From: Tricholomella constricta
Lineage: Eukaryota; Basidiomycota; Agaricomycetes; Agaricales; Lyophyllaceae
Direction: 5' to 3'
DNA: 64,000 nt
NCBI GenBank assembly: GCA_013368375.1
Contig: JAACJP010000018.1
Location: 186,001-250,000 of the forward strand
How positions within the stretch are numbered: position 1 is the stretch's first letter; every line of letters begins with the position of its first letter. The notes beneath the pieces are model-generated. The model was not told where the DNA came from. It saw only the letters and a list, made by a program, of their open reading frames with translations, and made no database searches. Both the position numbers and the translations under genes were made by a program. This document shows positions 22,100-33,763 of the stretch, in pieces.

Positions 22100-22733
22100 A
22101 TGGCCCCTTCTTCAAAGCAATCTGGGACCCAACGACAAGCCCAACCCAAGCCCCAATCCTCCTCGTCCAATACCAATTCACCTGCTGTATTACAATCCGG
22201 TGGACCCGAAGTCTCTTGGCCGTCTTCCTGGGCTCTGCCTCCCGGATTTACTCCATTCACCACCCCGGATGGCACCTTCATTATCCCGAACCACCTTGTG
22301 CCAGCCACAAGGCTGCAATTATTAGCAGATTTTTTTAAACAGAATCCCCCACAGGATGAAAGCACAGAAGTGAGTAAGCAGCTTAGAGAGTTTCCTGTAA
22401 TCTCCTCATCATTATACCCAGCCTATTCAATATAGCGGATCCGAACACTATCCGCTCAGTGCGGCAAACGTCCAATTCGAACCCGATCCCGTATGTCATT
22501 CTGCTAATCCATGGTTTATCTGCTCAATCACGTGCCTGCAGCCGCTGACTGAGCAAGAAATCGTGGATATGCATGCGGAAGTCCTGGCGGTGATGGACCA
22601 GCAGGAAATTTCTTACTCTGCTGCAGCGCTGCAGCTTTACTATGCTGCCGTTGCAAGGTTGGAGAGTGACAGTGGTGCCGAGACAGCATTCGGCAATATC
22701 CTCAACCGGTTGAATCCTGCCACACATAAGTAG
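22100..22733 (+). CDS. Small two-exon gene, unknown function (153 aa)
   Basis: Exon 1 22100-22369 and exon 2 22542-22733, with a GTGAGT...CCTGCAG intron of 172 nt. The total is 462 nt, an exact open frame. The N-terminal 40 residues are Ser/Gln/Pro-rich. The middle is hydrophobic (WPSSWALPPGFTPF then HLVPATRLQLLADFF). The second exon forms predicted helices. No domain recognised. It pairs head to head with the zinc-cluster-like gene. Confidence 0.45.
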
Positions 22734-22849
22734 ATCTAACATTGTATAATTGGATATGATTGCAATGCATTGAGATATTCCTATGATCTGCATGAAAAAA
22801 CAACAAAGTGGGGCTATCCCGGATTGTAGCAATAGCATCTGGATTGCAT

Positions 22850-23480
22850 ATATATTGTCTGCCGGGTTGGTGCCAGCGTTCCGCATTGGTATATTGCCTG
22901 TCCGGATATGCTGTCAAATTTGTGTATCCGCAATTGACAGTCAAAAATACTGTCCCAGACTGCATTAAGCGGTTCCGGATTGAATATTCACCATCTGGAT
23001 AGGCTACCGGGTTGGTGCCAGCGTTCCGCATTGGTATATTGCCTGTCCGGATATGCTGTCAAATTTATGTATCCGCAATTGACAGTCAAAAATACTGTCC
23101 CGGACTGCATTAAGCGGTTCCGGATTGAATATTCACCATCCGGATAGGCTACCGGGTTGGTGCCAGCGTTCCGCATTGGTATATTGCCTGTCCGGATATG
23201 CAGTAAAATTTGTGTATCCGCAATTGACAGTCAATAGTACTGTCCCGGACTGCATTAAGCGGTTCCGGATTGAAAATTCACCATCCGGATAGGCTGCCGG
23301 ATTGGTACCAGCGTTCCGGATAGGTATATTGCCTCTCTGGATACACTGTTAAATTTGTGTATCCGCAATCGATGGTCAAATATGCTGTCCCGGACCGCAG
23401 GAAGCGGGTCCGGATTGAATATACTGCAGGAAGCGGTTCTGGATTGAATATACACCTTCCGGGACGGCAGACGGTTTGGT
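22850..23480. repeat. 145-bp tandem satellite, about 4 copies
   Basis: The motif CGGGTTGGTGCCAGCGTTCC starts copies at about 22861, 23006, 23151 and 23296, exactly 145 bp apart. The last copies degrade into a short CTGCAGGAAGCGG duplication near 23400-23440. No ORF of interest. 23481-23640 holds nothing clear. Confidence 0.9.
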
Positions 23481-23639
23481 ACCATCATTCCGGATCCGCA
23501 GTCAGCTGTAGTGAATGCTCAGGTGGGTCACAGCGAGCACTTTATTGTCGTTAATGGTGGTACACTGTATCTAGTTTGCTACTCTGTTGACAATGACACA
23601 CTGTGAAGGTGTCCGCTACGACACAGAGGACCCGCTCGA

Positions 23640-25868
23640 TGTGTCAACTACGGTACACTGTATAGGCCCGCTAGAGCGTTGGTCACATTACAGTGTTGTG
23701 TATGTATGTGGATAAAGTCCATTCCGATAGAGTCCCAAGGCTTAGTTGGTACTGGCAGGGAGTGTAGTTTCCCTGATGGTTTCTGATTTGACGTCTTGAC
23801 CTGCTGGCAGTACTCACACGTTTTACAAAACGTACGCATGGTAGTGGCTAGTGATGGCCACCAATACCATCATCGAATATATTCAGTAGTCTGTTCGGCA
23901 CCGAAATGGCCCATAGTTTTATGGGCTTGCTCAACAATTGACGTGATGAGCTCGTGTTCTCGCGGTATGCATAGAACGCTATCATTTATAGCGTTCGTGG
24001 TCCAAATGAGATTGTCTTTCGTGGTGAACGTACGAAAGTCCTTTGGGTTAGCAAGAATAACTGAAAATAGTTTATCCTTTGGGTATCCAAGGATAACGTC
24101 GTGACGGATCTTTTCATCTGTTTTGTCTGGGGGAGGAGCAACTGTGTCCCTTCCGAGGACAATATCTCCGACCATACATTCCCGTTCGGTTGGACTCATG
24201 CTTTTCTGAGGGTGTGAAGATGGCCCGGATGCAATACTTGGTGATGCATCCTCTATTATCTGAGCTTCGATGTCTCGATCCTCCTGGCGTTCTTGAAGAC
24301 GCTTGCTTCGACGTATTTCTACGTCTTTCATCGCTCAAATCTCAACTACTTTTTCCATGATTTCATGGTATCATGGTACTGGTAGATCTTCACCAGTAGG
24401 ATCGATTCTAGCATCCGCAGCTACAAAGTCGTGGACGTCGTAACGATCTTGATGGTTATTGCTCTCGAAGTATCGCGATAGACAGTCGGCGACTTTATTC
24501 AGTTCGCCTTTCACATAGGTAATGTCAAAATTAAATTGCGACATGTATTCCATCCATCGACGCTGCCTAGGTGATAAATTCACCTGGGTCTTAAAGAATT
24601 CGAGGGCTTTGTGGTCGGTAATGATGTGGATTTTATAGCCCACAAGTTTATCCTCCCACTTAAGTAACGCTTCGAGAATAGCTAAGGTCTCGAGTTCATG
24701 CACAGCATAATTCTGCTGTGCATTAGTGAATTTTTTTGGACATGAATCCAGCCGGCTGAGCTTGGATCCATGTAGGTCCTTGTCCATACATTGCACCAAC
24801 GCCTGACTTGGAGGCGTCACATATAATCCAAATTGGTTCGCCTGTCTTCGGTTGAATCGGCCGAATAATTGGCGTTGTGCAGCATATATGCTTTATCATT
24901 TCAAAGCATCGTTGATGAATTGGTCTCCAATAAAATGGCGACCCATTCTCGGTCATCGCCATTAATGGCCCAGTATACGCGGATATCTGGGAGGAATTGA
25001 CCCGGATAATTAACCAGTCCAATGAATCGCTGTATATCGTTGTAATTTTGTGGAATCCTCCAGTCACGAATCCGTGCCAATTTATCGGTGTCGGGATGAA
25101 TTCCTTGGTCATCAATTATATGACCAAGGCAATCGAGGCGATCCGAATATAGTTCGCATTTCTTCCACTTCAGATAAAGGGACTGTTCGCGTAATCGCTC
25201 GAACACTACTCGAAGATGATCTTCATGTTCTTCGATGGAGTTCGAGAATATGAATATGTCGTCCAAGTACACATGCATAAACTTCCCAATGACGTCCCGA
25301 AAAATTGACGTCATTAGTCATTGAAATGTTGCGGGGGCATTACAGTCCCCGATCTGCATTACGTTGCTAATGTACGTTCCCGCTATCGTTGCAAAGGCGG
25401 TCTTGTGTACGTCCTTCTCGAGGATGCGTACTTGTTCGTACGCATCCGTTAAGTCAATCTTTGATTGTATCTTCCCTCTGGCAACATCCTCGCGAATGAC
25501 TTCCTGGTCTGGCAAGGGCGTAACGTCCTTGATCGTGTTGCCGTTACGCTGCCGTGCATCCAAGGGTGTTCTCAGGGAGCCGTCTTTTTTCGGGATACAT
25601 AGCAGCGGCGCTGCTTGCTTCACCGAATGAGGCTCCCACCATTTAGAGTCCGTATACCGATTGACCTTCGCATAGAATTCCTCGCGAAGGGACATTGGAC
25701 ACCTCGGCACATGGTACTGGTACTGTTTCTCATCGTTGACGAGAGTAATCTCGTGATTGACTTCCCGCCAGGGTGGTAACTGTTGTTTCGTACCACCCAC
25801 CATATCTTCGAATTCGTCATGCCATTGCTGGCGAAGTCGTGGATAATCTTCCGCGGTAAGGCCTCCAT
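23640..25868 (-). pseudogene. Ty3/gypsy pol remnant A (RT, RNase H, integrase N-part)
   Basis: Reading from 25868 downward: RT N-part (LPPWREVNHEITLV, then IPKKDGSLRTPLDARQRN, DLTDAYEQVRI), RT core with the YLDD motif (FMHVYLDDIFIFS near 25270), RNase H/connection (ITDHKALEFFKTQ, SPRQRRWMEYMSQF) and the integrase zinc-binding region (CEYCQQVKTSNQKP), ending near 23690 before the catalytic core. At least four frame breaks occur, including a TGA at 23870-23872 after ...EYIR where an Arg is expected. No LTR is attached. It lies head to head with B, which carries the matching type of gag; they are probably two copies of one family. Confidence 0.8.
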
Positions 25869-25976
25869 TGGGTGCCTTACCTTTTCAGTTAACCGTTCTT
25901 GCAGCGCGGAAGCAGATGGCCAGACAGCCGTCTATCAAGCAGAGCGTTCGGGGCGTCCACCCTGAACGTAGTCAAG

Positions 25977-27431
25977 ATGGAGTCGGACGAAGACGACTTG
26001 TCCGACCCCAAGGCCAATGAAGAAGAAGCCAGCGAAAGGGAATTGCTTGCGCTACAAGTGAAGCAATTCTGGGACACCACCGATGTTGTTAGCGAGCATC
26101 GACGAAGGCGACTGGAGGAACGAGCGGATAGGCTCGTTCTGCGATCTATCAGAGCACAATCCATTGGAGAAATGGTCGCACAGGATTACGCCGACCGATA
26201 CTTGGAAGCGCTGTCCGTAGTAGTTACGGAATACAGGAAGAAGTACACTAAGGGAACTTCGAATTCAGCGTTAGTTCGATCGCTGGGACTCCTGAAGAGC
26301 ATCTTGCGCAACCACAAGGTTCCCGATGGGCCCCTGTTAGTGAGTCTACATTAGACCCACCCACTGAGCGTAAGGACACAACTTCGCAACTAGCTGGCAA
26401 CGAAAGTGTGCCAGCTATTCAAGTACCTACGGAGGCTAAGGATGGTCGTGTTCCATTAGCGAAAGAGTGGAACAACCGGATCGCTTACCAGCGTCTGAGA
26501 AACGCTGATCTATCACAGAGCAAGTTCACGAATTATGACGACCAAGGAGTCGTCTTTGAAGGACATATGCCTGTGGATGAGATGGCGAGGCAATGGGCCT
26601 CGCAAACTCAAGGTTCGGATGGTGGATTGGTAACTGGACCTGGGGCCGTCGGAAAAAATAATCCGACGGCGACAGCTAACGGCCGTCAAGACATGCGGGT
26701 TCGAATAAGTGAACCCGCGGAATATGCGCAGCCGCGAGCTCAAACTCGAGGCTACTCAATGCCTGCTCCGATCCGCAGGAGTCAATCAATTGCGGATGGA
26801 ATACATGCTGCCGAAGAGCAGCATAAAACTAAGATGCATGAGCGATTGCATCAATTAATGCACGAGCGCTTGTCGGTACGACTGTCGCTTCCGGACAGGA
26901 TGAAATCTCGTCGTGCAGACTCAAAGTCCGTAGGCACTTATAGTGGAAGTGCAAAGTTCGGCAACCTAGAAGGATGGCTGTCGAGCCTTGTCGTTATGCT
27001 GGCGATGAGCCAGTTTGGAGGAGAAGAACGCGACCAAGAGCGCGTTCTGATAACATCCGAGTTTCTCGATGGCGAAGCTCGAAAGTGGTACAATCGCAAT
27101 GTTATACATGTGAACCGCGAGAAGCAGTTCTGGACGTTTGAAGACGTCGTACTTGGGTTGTATGACCGGTTCGTGCTGCCCTCAACCATGCAAGATGCTC
27201 GTAACGACTTCAATGTCGTTACTTACTCGGCGAGCAAAGGAATACAAGGTTTATATGATGACCTTGTGGACCATGCCATGAATATGGCAGCAAGAACGGA
27301 CGATTGGACGTTCTTGGAGAAATTCCTCAAAACACTCCTGCGTGAGATGCGGAAGGCATTATTCGATGACGGGCTATTACCCGAAATCAACACGGCCCAA
27401 GAGTTCCTAGCGGTGGGCTTAGCACACCAAG
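25977..27431 (+). pseudogene. Ty3/gypsy gag of element B, 5' part
   Basis: The frame begins MESDEDDLSDPKANEE, shifts by one near 26330, then runs through the retrotransposon gag domain (GNLEGWLSSLVVMLAMSQF, EFLDGEARKWYN, LGLYDRFVLPSTMQDAR). It stops where element D1 is inserted, and the reading frame resumes at 34681 after the duplicated CCAAG. No 5' LTR is seen between B and the minus-strand A. Confidence 0.75.
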
Positions 27432-27975
27432 TGTTAGGGCGACCTCCAAGCAGAGCTTAGTTGTACTGGCAGAGGGGAATCCAATGTTATATTATGTATG
27501 ACAGAGAGAACATAAGTAGACCTACCTGGCAGAGGGGAATCCAATGAGAATAGAGTAAAGGATTCCCCCATGTCAGGAGGATGACTATATACGAGTAAAC
27601 TACTTGAGGGCCGGCTCTCTGGGGTGTATGGTACGTAAATGATAACGGATGGGCAGCGGCGCGTGTATGTACACGTTCCCGACACTGTCCGATCCTCGTG
27701 GCTCAGGGTGCGGGCACACGAGGTCGGGCGACTGACATCGGGGCGTCTGGAGTCGGGATCAGGCGCGCGCTGGAAGGGGAAGTAACGACAGGAAGTTATA
27801 AGTATGTACACCGATGCTTGGGGCAGAGCGTCGGGGTCGGGATCGCGATCGGTCAGTCAGGCGCGTGATCATCGAGGAGCGGTCGGTCACGTGCTCGTCC
27901 GAGGAATCGGATGGTCACGTGCTCGTCCGAGGAATCAGGTGGTCACGTGATCACCAAATGGGTGTTCCCCTAACA
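27432..27975 (-). repeat. D1 3' LTR (544 bp)
   Basis: On the minus strand starts TGTTAGGGGAAC and ends GCCCTAACA. It has an extra ~28-bp copy of a CACGTGCTCGTCCGAGGAATC-like unit compared with the right LTR, so the two LTRs have diverged by duplication as well as point changes. Confidence 0.9.
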
Positions 27976-28240
27976 TCACCCCCCCTTTTGAATCGCAACG
28001 ACTCGGTGCGGGGTGACGGTGGTGAAGATGGCGGGGGATAGAGTGAAGATGCCACGAATGTGGCGTGGGGCGTCAGGGTTGTTGCGGTGAAACTTGCGTA
28101 CCAGATCGGGGGCGGCAACTTTTTCGCGAGGTTCCCAAGAAGCTTCTTCGTAACCATAGCCCTTCCACAGGACCTTGTACTGTAGTTTTTTGCGGAAGGA
28201 TCGGCTATCAAGGATCTTTTCAACTTCGTAATGGGGTTCG

Positions 28241-29135
28241 CAGGGGGGAACCAATCGTGCAATCCGTGAAATGATGATACCGTCCGCACCCCTCCGTGAG
28301 AATTGATGAGTCTGACAGCCGAAGCGCCGCTGTCACTGTCAGCATCACGCGCTTCTGAATGGGGCGAGCTTGGGCGGCAAGTCGTGCTCCCTCGCAGTTT
28401 ATCTATCTCTCGCAGTTTCCCCCCATCTATAGCCCATCGTCAAACATCCATGACCCCACCAGTACCCCCAGTGCTTCACCCAGTCACTGTGGCCTTCAGT
28501 GATGGTGCTAACCTCACAACCATCATAGATTCACATACTGGGGTCCATTCTGTTATATGTGATCTCTGCTTTGCAATTGTGAAGCTTGTTCCCATACACT
28601 GCCCTTTATGCATTCCTTCTCTGGCTGGCTCAAAAACAATCTGGAAATATAATATGATGTTCCATCTTCTCATTGATCATTCTGTAGATGGGAAGCCACC
28701 TGAGATACCTGCCCAGCTCATGGTGGATATGTTTATTACAAAGAAGGAAGAGATAGATATGGGAGTTCAGGCTGAACTGACTAGTAAGAAATGGAGGCAG
28801 GAAAACACCATAGCAGATAGTGATGGGCTTGCAGTGATAGTTGAAGACATGGAGAGTGGGAAGAGAGGTAGATCTGACACAGTTACATCACTTACTCAGG
28901 CCTTACAGCCAAGGGATAAAAGATCCAGACAGGAATAAGCAATAATAACAAGTGTTTATGTCTTGAGGAACATGAGAGACGGCCTCGAGCGCGCTGACGC
29001 CCAAGCCCTCCCAATTCGGAAGCGCCGTGATGCCGACAGTGACAGCGGCGCCTTCGGCTGTCAGACTCATCAATTCTCACGGAGGGGTGCGGACGGTATC
29101 ATCATTTCACGGATTGCACGATTGGTTCCCCCCTG
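28241..29135. mobile_element. Short hAT-type element (895 bp) with long terminal inverted repeats
   Basis: Begins CAGGGGGGAACC and ends with its exact inverse. The inverted repeats extend beyond 100 bp with few mismatches. The flanks GGGGTTCG (28233-28240) and GGGATTCG (29136-29143) form an 8-bp target duplication with one change, as for hAT. It splits the D1 integrase from its chromodomain. No transposase, but one ORF inside. Confidence 0.85.
28303..28938 (+). CDS. ORF carried by the hAT element, zinc-binding-like
   Basis: The frame is open for 211 codons; the ATG at 28450 (MTPPVPPVLHP) is the likelier start because the first 49 codons lie largely in the inverted repeat. It has C-x2-C (CDLC), C-x2-C (CPLC), and 20-some residues later H-x4-H (FHLLIDH), a BED- or zinc-ribbon-like order with a conserved-looking Trp (IWKYNMM). 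The C-terminus is basic (RDKRSRQE). It is far shorter than a hAT transposase, so it may be a captured exon or a DNA-binding accessory. Function unknown. Confidence 0.4.
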   Translation: MMSLTAEAPLSLSASRASEWGELGRQVVLPRSLSISRSFPPSIAHRQTSMTPPVPPVLHPVTVAFSDGANLTTIIDSHTGVHSVICDLCFAIVKLVPIHCPLCIPSLAGSKTIWKYNMMFHLLIDHSVDGKPPEIPAQLMVDMFITKKEEIDMGVQAELTSKKWRQENTIADSDGLAVIVEDMESGKRGRSDTVTSLTQALQPRDKRSRQE

Positions 29136-32100
29136 GGGATTCGTCGTCGATTATGTCAGGGGGCGGAGGGGGATTGGACCGACGACCTTCAATCGGATCA
29201 GTGACAGCGGGGATGAGCTTCACGACGTGGAAGACTGGGTGGATACGCTTCATGGACTGGGGCAGCAGGAGGCGGTATGCAAGCGGGCCAACTCGCCTTT
29301 GCACGACAAAAGGGCCCAGGTAGCGATGCGACAACTTCTTAGACGGTCGGGTCATAGAAATGTCGGTCGCGTCCAAGTATACTTTGTTGCCAGGCTGGTA
29401 GTCGGGCGTTGGGGCATGTCGCTGGTTGTAGTACCGCTCCATGTCGTCTTTGGCCTTTGAAAGCGCCGCCTTGGCTTCCTCCTGTGCTTCCTTCATGCAC
29501 TCCACGAACTCGTCGGCCGACTCGTTCTTGGAAGCGCCCCGACGCGGCTCAAAGCCCATGCGCGGATGCCGACCAGTGTCGAGCAGGAAGGGGGTCTGTT
29601 GCATTGCCGAATGTACATGGTTGTTGTAACTGAATTCAGCGTCGGGCAGGAGGTCCTCCCAATCGTTCTGGCGCTCATTGCAGAAGACTCGCAAGAACTG
29701 TTCCAGTTCCTGGTTGACACGCTCAGTCTGTCCGTCGGTCTGTGGGTGGTATGCCGTCGAGGCTGACAGCTTGATACCCAGGAGTCTGTACAGTTCGCGC
29801 GTGAACTCGGCGACGAACTGTGGACCTCGATCAGAGATGAACGCGTCGGGGAGATCGTGCAGCTTCCAGACGTGGCAACGGTAGAGGTTCGCGGCTCCCA
29901 GGGCCGAACAAGTCGTGTGCGATGCAATGAAGTGCGCGCGCTTTCCGACCAAATCCACGACATTCATGATCGCGTCGTGGCTGTTGGACTCTGGAAGTTC
30001 GGTGATGAAGTCGACAGATACGACATTCCATCGGCCTTCAGGGATGGGAAGCGGCTGCAGCTGTCCGACGGGGAGTTGGCGGCGAGGTTTCGTGCGCAGA
30101 CACATGTCACAGGTGCTGGTGTACGAACCGATGAAGCGCGACATCTGGGGCCACCAGTAGTTGCGCGACACCAGTTCGAGCGTCTTCCAGCGACCGGGGT
30201 GACCAGCGACCTTGGAGTCGTGGTGCTGCTCCACAATGCGTCGGCGAAGGTCTGGGACATTCGGGACATAGATCCGTCCACAAAACGTGAGCAGACCGCC
30301 CTCCTCTCCCCACTCACCGAAGCGTAGGGAGCGACCGGCGATCTTGGATGCCTTGACCAGTTGCGCCGCTTTCGCGACCGCGTCCTCCTGCGCTCCGTCG
30401 CGATTGCCCTTGTGGATCGCTTTCAGCACATCGTCTTCCTCTCCGACCAGTGCAAGGCCTTCGGTCGCGCGAACGGCGAAGAACTCGGGCCTGAGCAGTA
30501 CGATGTCGGCGTTGTCGGTACTTCCATCGCCGTGGTCAGAGCGACGCGATAACGCGTCGGGCTTGCCCATGCTATGGCCAGGACGGTGGCGGAGAGCGAA
30601 GTCGAAGTTGGCGAGGTAGAGCGACCATCGGGCTTGCCCGTTGCGAAGTCGGACGAATCGGCTTCGATGCGGTACGGTCGGTCGTCGTCGGGGAACATGA
30701 GGACTGGCCTCGACGTGATCGCAGACTTCAGAAGGTTAAAGGCCGACTGCTCCGACTCTCCCCATCGCCAGGCGACGTCTTTGCCGGTCAGGTCGAACAG
30801 GGGTCTGGTGTGGTGCGAGAAGTCCTGAATGAACCGTCGGTAGAAATTGGTGAAGCCTAGGAACGCTTGCACCTCCTTCTTGTTCTTTGGCGCCGGCCAT
30901 TCCAACACTCCAGCGACTTTAACCGGGTCCATCTCTGCTTGCCCTTGCAAAATGATCAGCCCAAGATACTCGACCTTGGTCTGTTCGAATTCGCATTTTT
31001 CGGGCTTTAAGAACAGCTGATGTTCGCAGGTCGGTCCAGTACCAGTCGCGCGACCCGACGGTGTTCCTCTAGAGTCTTGGTATAAATCAAGATATCGTCG
31101 AGGTACACGCAGACGACACCTTCGGCGATCAGATCGCGGAAGATATCATTCATCATGGTCTGAAATGTGGCAGCGACCCGTCCTTCTTCTTGATGAAGAA
31201 GACCGGCGATGCCATGGGCGACTTGGATGGTCGGATACGACCTGTCTCGAGGTTCTCTTTGAGGAACACGTCGAGTTCAACCTGTTCCGCCGGTGACAGC
31301 GGGTAGACCTTCGTGCCGGTCGGCGACGCGCCCGGCTCCAATTCGATGGCATGATCCCATTGCTTGCGCTCTGGGAGCTCATCGAATGCGACTTTGGAGA
31401 AGACGTCTTCAAAGTCGTGGAGGTGGGTGGGTACGGCGTCACGGAACGTTTTGGGCACGGAGTTAGCAGCGTGCGCTTCTGCAAGTTGCTGCAATGTCGT
31501 TTGGCTGGCCCAAATATGTTCGGCAGTCGGGGTCGGGTGGATCGCGGTCATGCAGATGCGATCGCCATTCAGGAAGGTTTCCACCAGGAAGTCGTCGGAC
31601 TCTGGGTCAGGTTCCTCCAGGATCGGAGTGTAGGGGAGGAACTCGTCGTCATCAGAGTCGTCCTCAACGTATGGGTTGGTCGGAGCTCGCAGATCGGGCT
31701 CAGTCACCGGGATACCGTCAGCTCGACAGGCGCGAATCGCTGCGCGCACCTTGGTGCGTGCGTGTCGATCGGCTTTGACCTCGTCTCTGCAGGTGTCGCA
31801 CTGCATCGGACAACGACTCATCTTCACCTCCTTGGTCTCCCAGTCGATCTTGGGGTTGTGGTTTTTAAGCCAGTTGAACCCGAGGATCATGTCGTGCTTG
31901 CCTAGCTGGGTGACCCCGAAGACGGCTCGTTCGGTATGACCATCGTATCGTAAGACAGCTTCTATGATGCAAGAGACCGAACCGCCTTCATTGAGGGTGC
32001 CGTCTACGTTGTAGACCGGGGATGGCCGACTGAGCACCTTCGTCGTGAGCTTGTGTTTCTCGACAAAGGCGACATTGAGAAAGCTACCGGTTGCTCCGCT

Positions 32101-32429
32101 GTCCACTAGCACAGTGACGGCGTGCGACTCCTGGGTGTCGGTGGTCTCCAGTTCAATGTTGAGCCACAGGGACCTGGGGCAGGGGGAGGCAGCGGCGATG
32201 AAGCAACTAGGGAGTCGCTTTTCCCAGCAGGGTAGGCCACGACGTGACGGAGTGATCGGCTTTGCGACTGCGATCGGTGTCGTCAGGTCGGAGGGGTTTT
32301 GTACATCTTTGTCGGTCGGTTCACTCGTAGGAATAGCAGCAATATTAGGTGTATTGGCGTATTCTATGGATAAGGGAGCGAACCGATTACAACTAGACAA
32401 CGGGGGCGTACGTTCCACCCGTTGTGCGA

Positions 32430-33636
32430 TTAGAAACCCTCCTCTGCATCAGAGGCGGCCGCGTCTGCCGACAATGGAGTCTGGTCAGCGGGCACAGCGT
32501 CTTTGCGAGCTAGACGCTCCATGATAAGCGCCTCCAGCTCATCGTCGAGCATGTGGCGCACGTCCCAGCGCAAGGGGCAGTCGCGAGAGAAGTGGCCCTT
32601 CTTCTTGCACCGGAAACAGTGGTCGTCGGCCGACGCGACTCGATCGCGCATCCGATCTACGTCCATCGGGACGCCCTGTGGAAGCAGCCTGGGGGCCGGC
32701 ATGGCGGGAGCGCGAGGGGCGGGGGAAAGGGAGTGGGAGCGGGGGCAGGAGCGGACGGCCAGCGTACGGATGCGATGGCGGTCGGGCGACTGTCAGGCAC
32801 TTTCGTTGGAGTCGCCCATCGGTGGAAGTCGTCCTCCGTCCTCATGATGAAATTTTGAGAACGGGCGACCCTCAGCCATTCCTCAATCTTCTCGTTGTGC
32901 GGGCGACCCGTGGTGATGCTTCCGAGTCGCCTCGAGAGCTTGGGGTCCATCTCCCGACGGAATTTGAGGACCAGGTGGCGTCCGTCGGGGTAGCCTGCTT
33001 TGACCCACAGGGATCGGAACGAGTCGATGTACTCGTCAATCGACCGACCGTTCTGGAAGTACGCCGTCGACTCCAGTGTGAGCGCGGCGTCGCGACTTCG
33101 TCGAACAAGAAGAACTCGCCACGGAAGGTGTCTTCAAAGTCCTTCCAAGCAGGAAAGACGTCCTTGGCGGTTCCGAACTGGAACACCTGACTGACGAAGT
33201 CGGCTGCTCGCCCGTGCTGCATGTACGACAGTACCCATATGATTCGGGCGTGGTCATCAGCAAAACTTCCCCCGCACAAGGAGAAGTAGAGTTTGCACGC
33301 GTTCAAAAACGTGTGACCGCCCGATCGGGCGCCGTCATAAATGGGGGGTGGCGACGGCCGAAGGTGATGCGATCCTGATCGCGGAGAGGCTGGTGTCGGA
33401 GTGGTCGTGACACGCGGCAGAGGGGTCGTGTCTGCTTCAGGAGCAGCGGGGGTGGAATTGGGGGGTGTCCCCGACATGAAAGCTTCAAAAAGAGCGGAGA
33501 GGCAGTCCATAGAGGCCGAGTTGGAGGTGTTAGAGGCGGTGAGAGCCGAAATCGTGGCTTCCATGTTTGCTAAGCGCTCCTCCGTCGACAGGAAGGGAGA
33601 GAACGGTCGTTGCGGCATGTCACCAAATTCGGACAT
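32430..33636 (-). pseudogene. D1 gag
   Basis: Aligns throughout with the intact D3 gag (MSEFGDM start, LACKLYF-type gag core, CFRCKKKGHFSRDC zinc knuckle at 32590-32635) but is split by at least two frameshifts near 33080 and 32690. The slip site has decayed to GGGTTTC before the stop. Confidence 0.85.
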
Positions 33637-33763
33637 CTCGAAACGGGACTGGGCGGGTGGTCGGAGCGAGCGCGCGTTGGACGGTCGCGTGTAGCGGACG
33701 CGTGTTTCGGCGCGGAAGCTGATCGGTCGGCTTCGTCGGGTTTCAGGGTTTACTCTATTCTGC

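Larger units (their letters stand above)
27976..32418 (-). pseudogene. D1 pol (protease, RT, RNase H, integrase, chromodomain), broken
   Basis: Protease with VDSGATG, then RT until KKKDGSL, where about 240 bp are lost compared with D3: the RT fingers and the first catalytic Asp block (KLDVRWGY) are gone and the frame shifts near 31175. A second loss of about 240 bp near 30640 removes the RNase H core (DKEML, TDHKNLEYF). The integrase (30570-29144) is open, with zinc finger and SDRGPQF. The chromodomain (28232-27976, HYEVEKIL...WEPRE) is separated from it by the hAT at 28241-29135. Confidence 0.85.

Noticed and set aside
30423..30950. Separate RNase H gene
   Set aside because: It is part of D1 pol isolated by flanking frameshifts and deletion.
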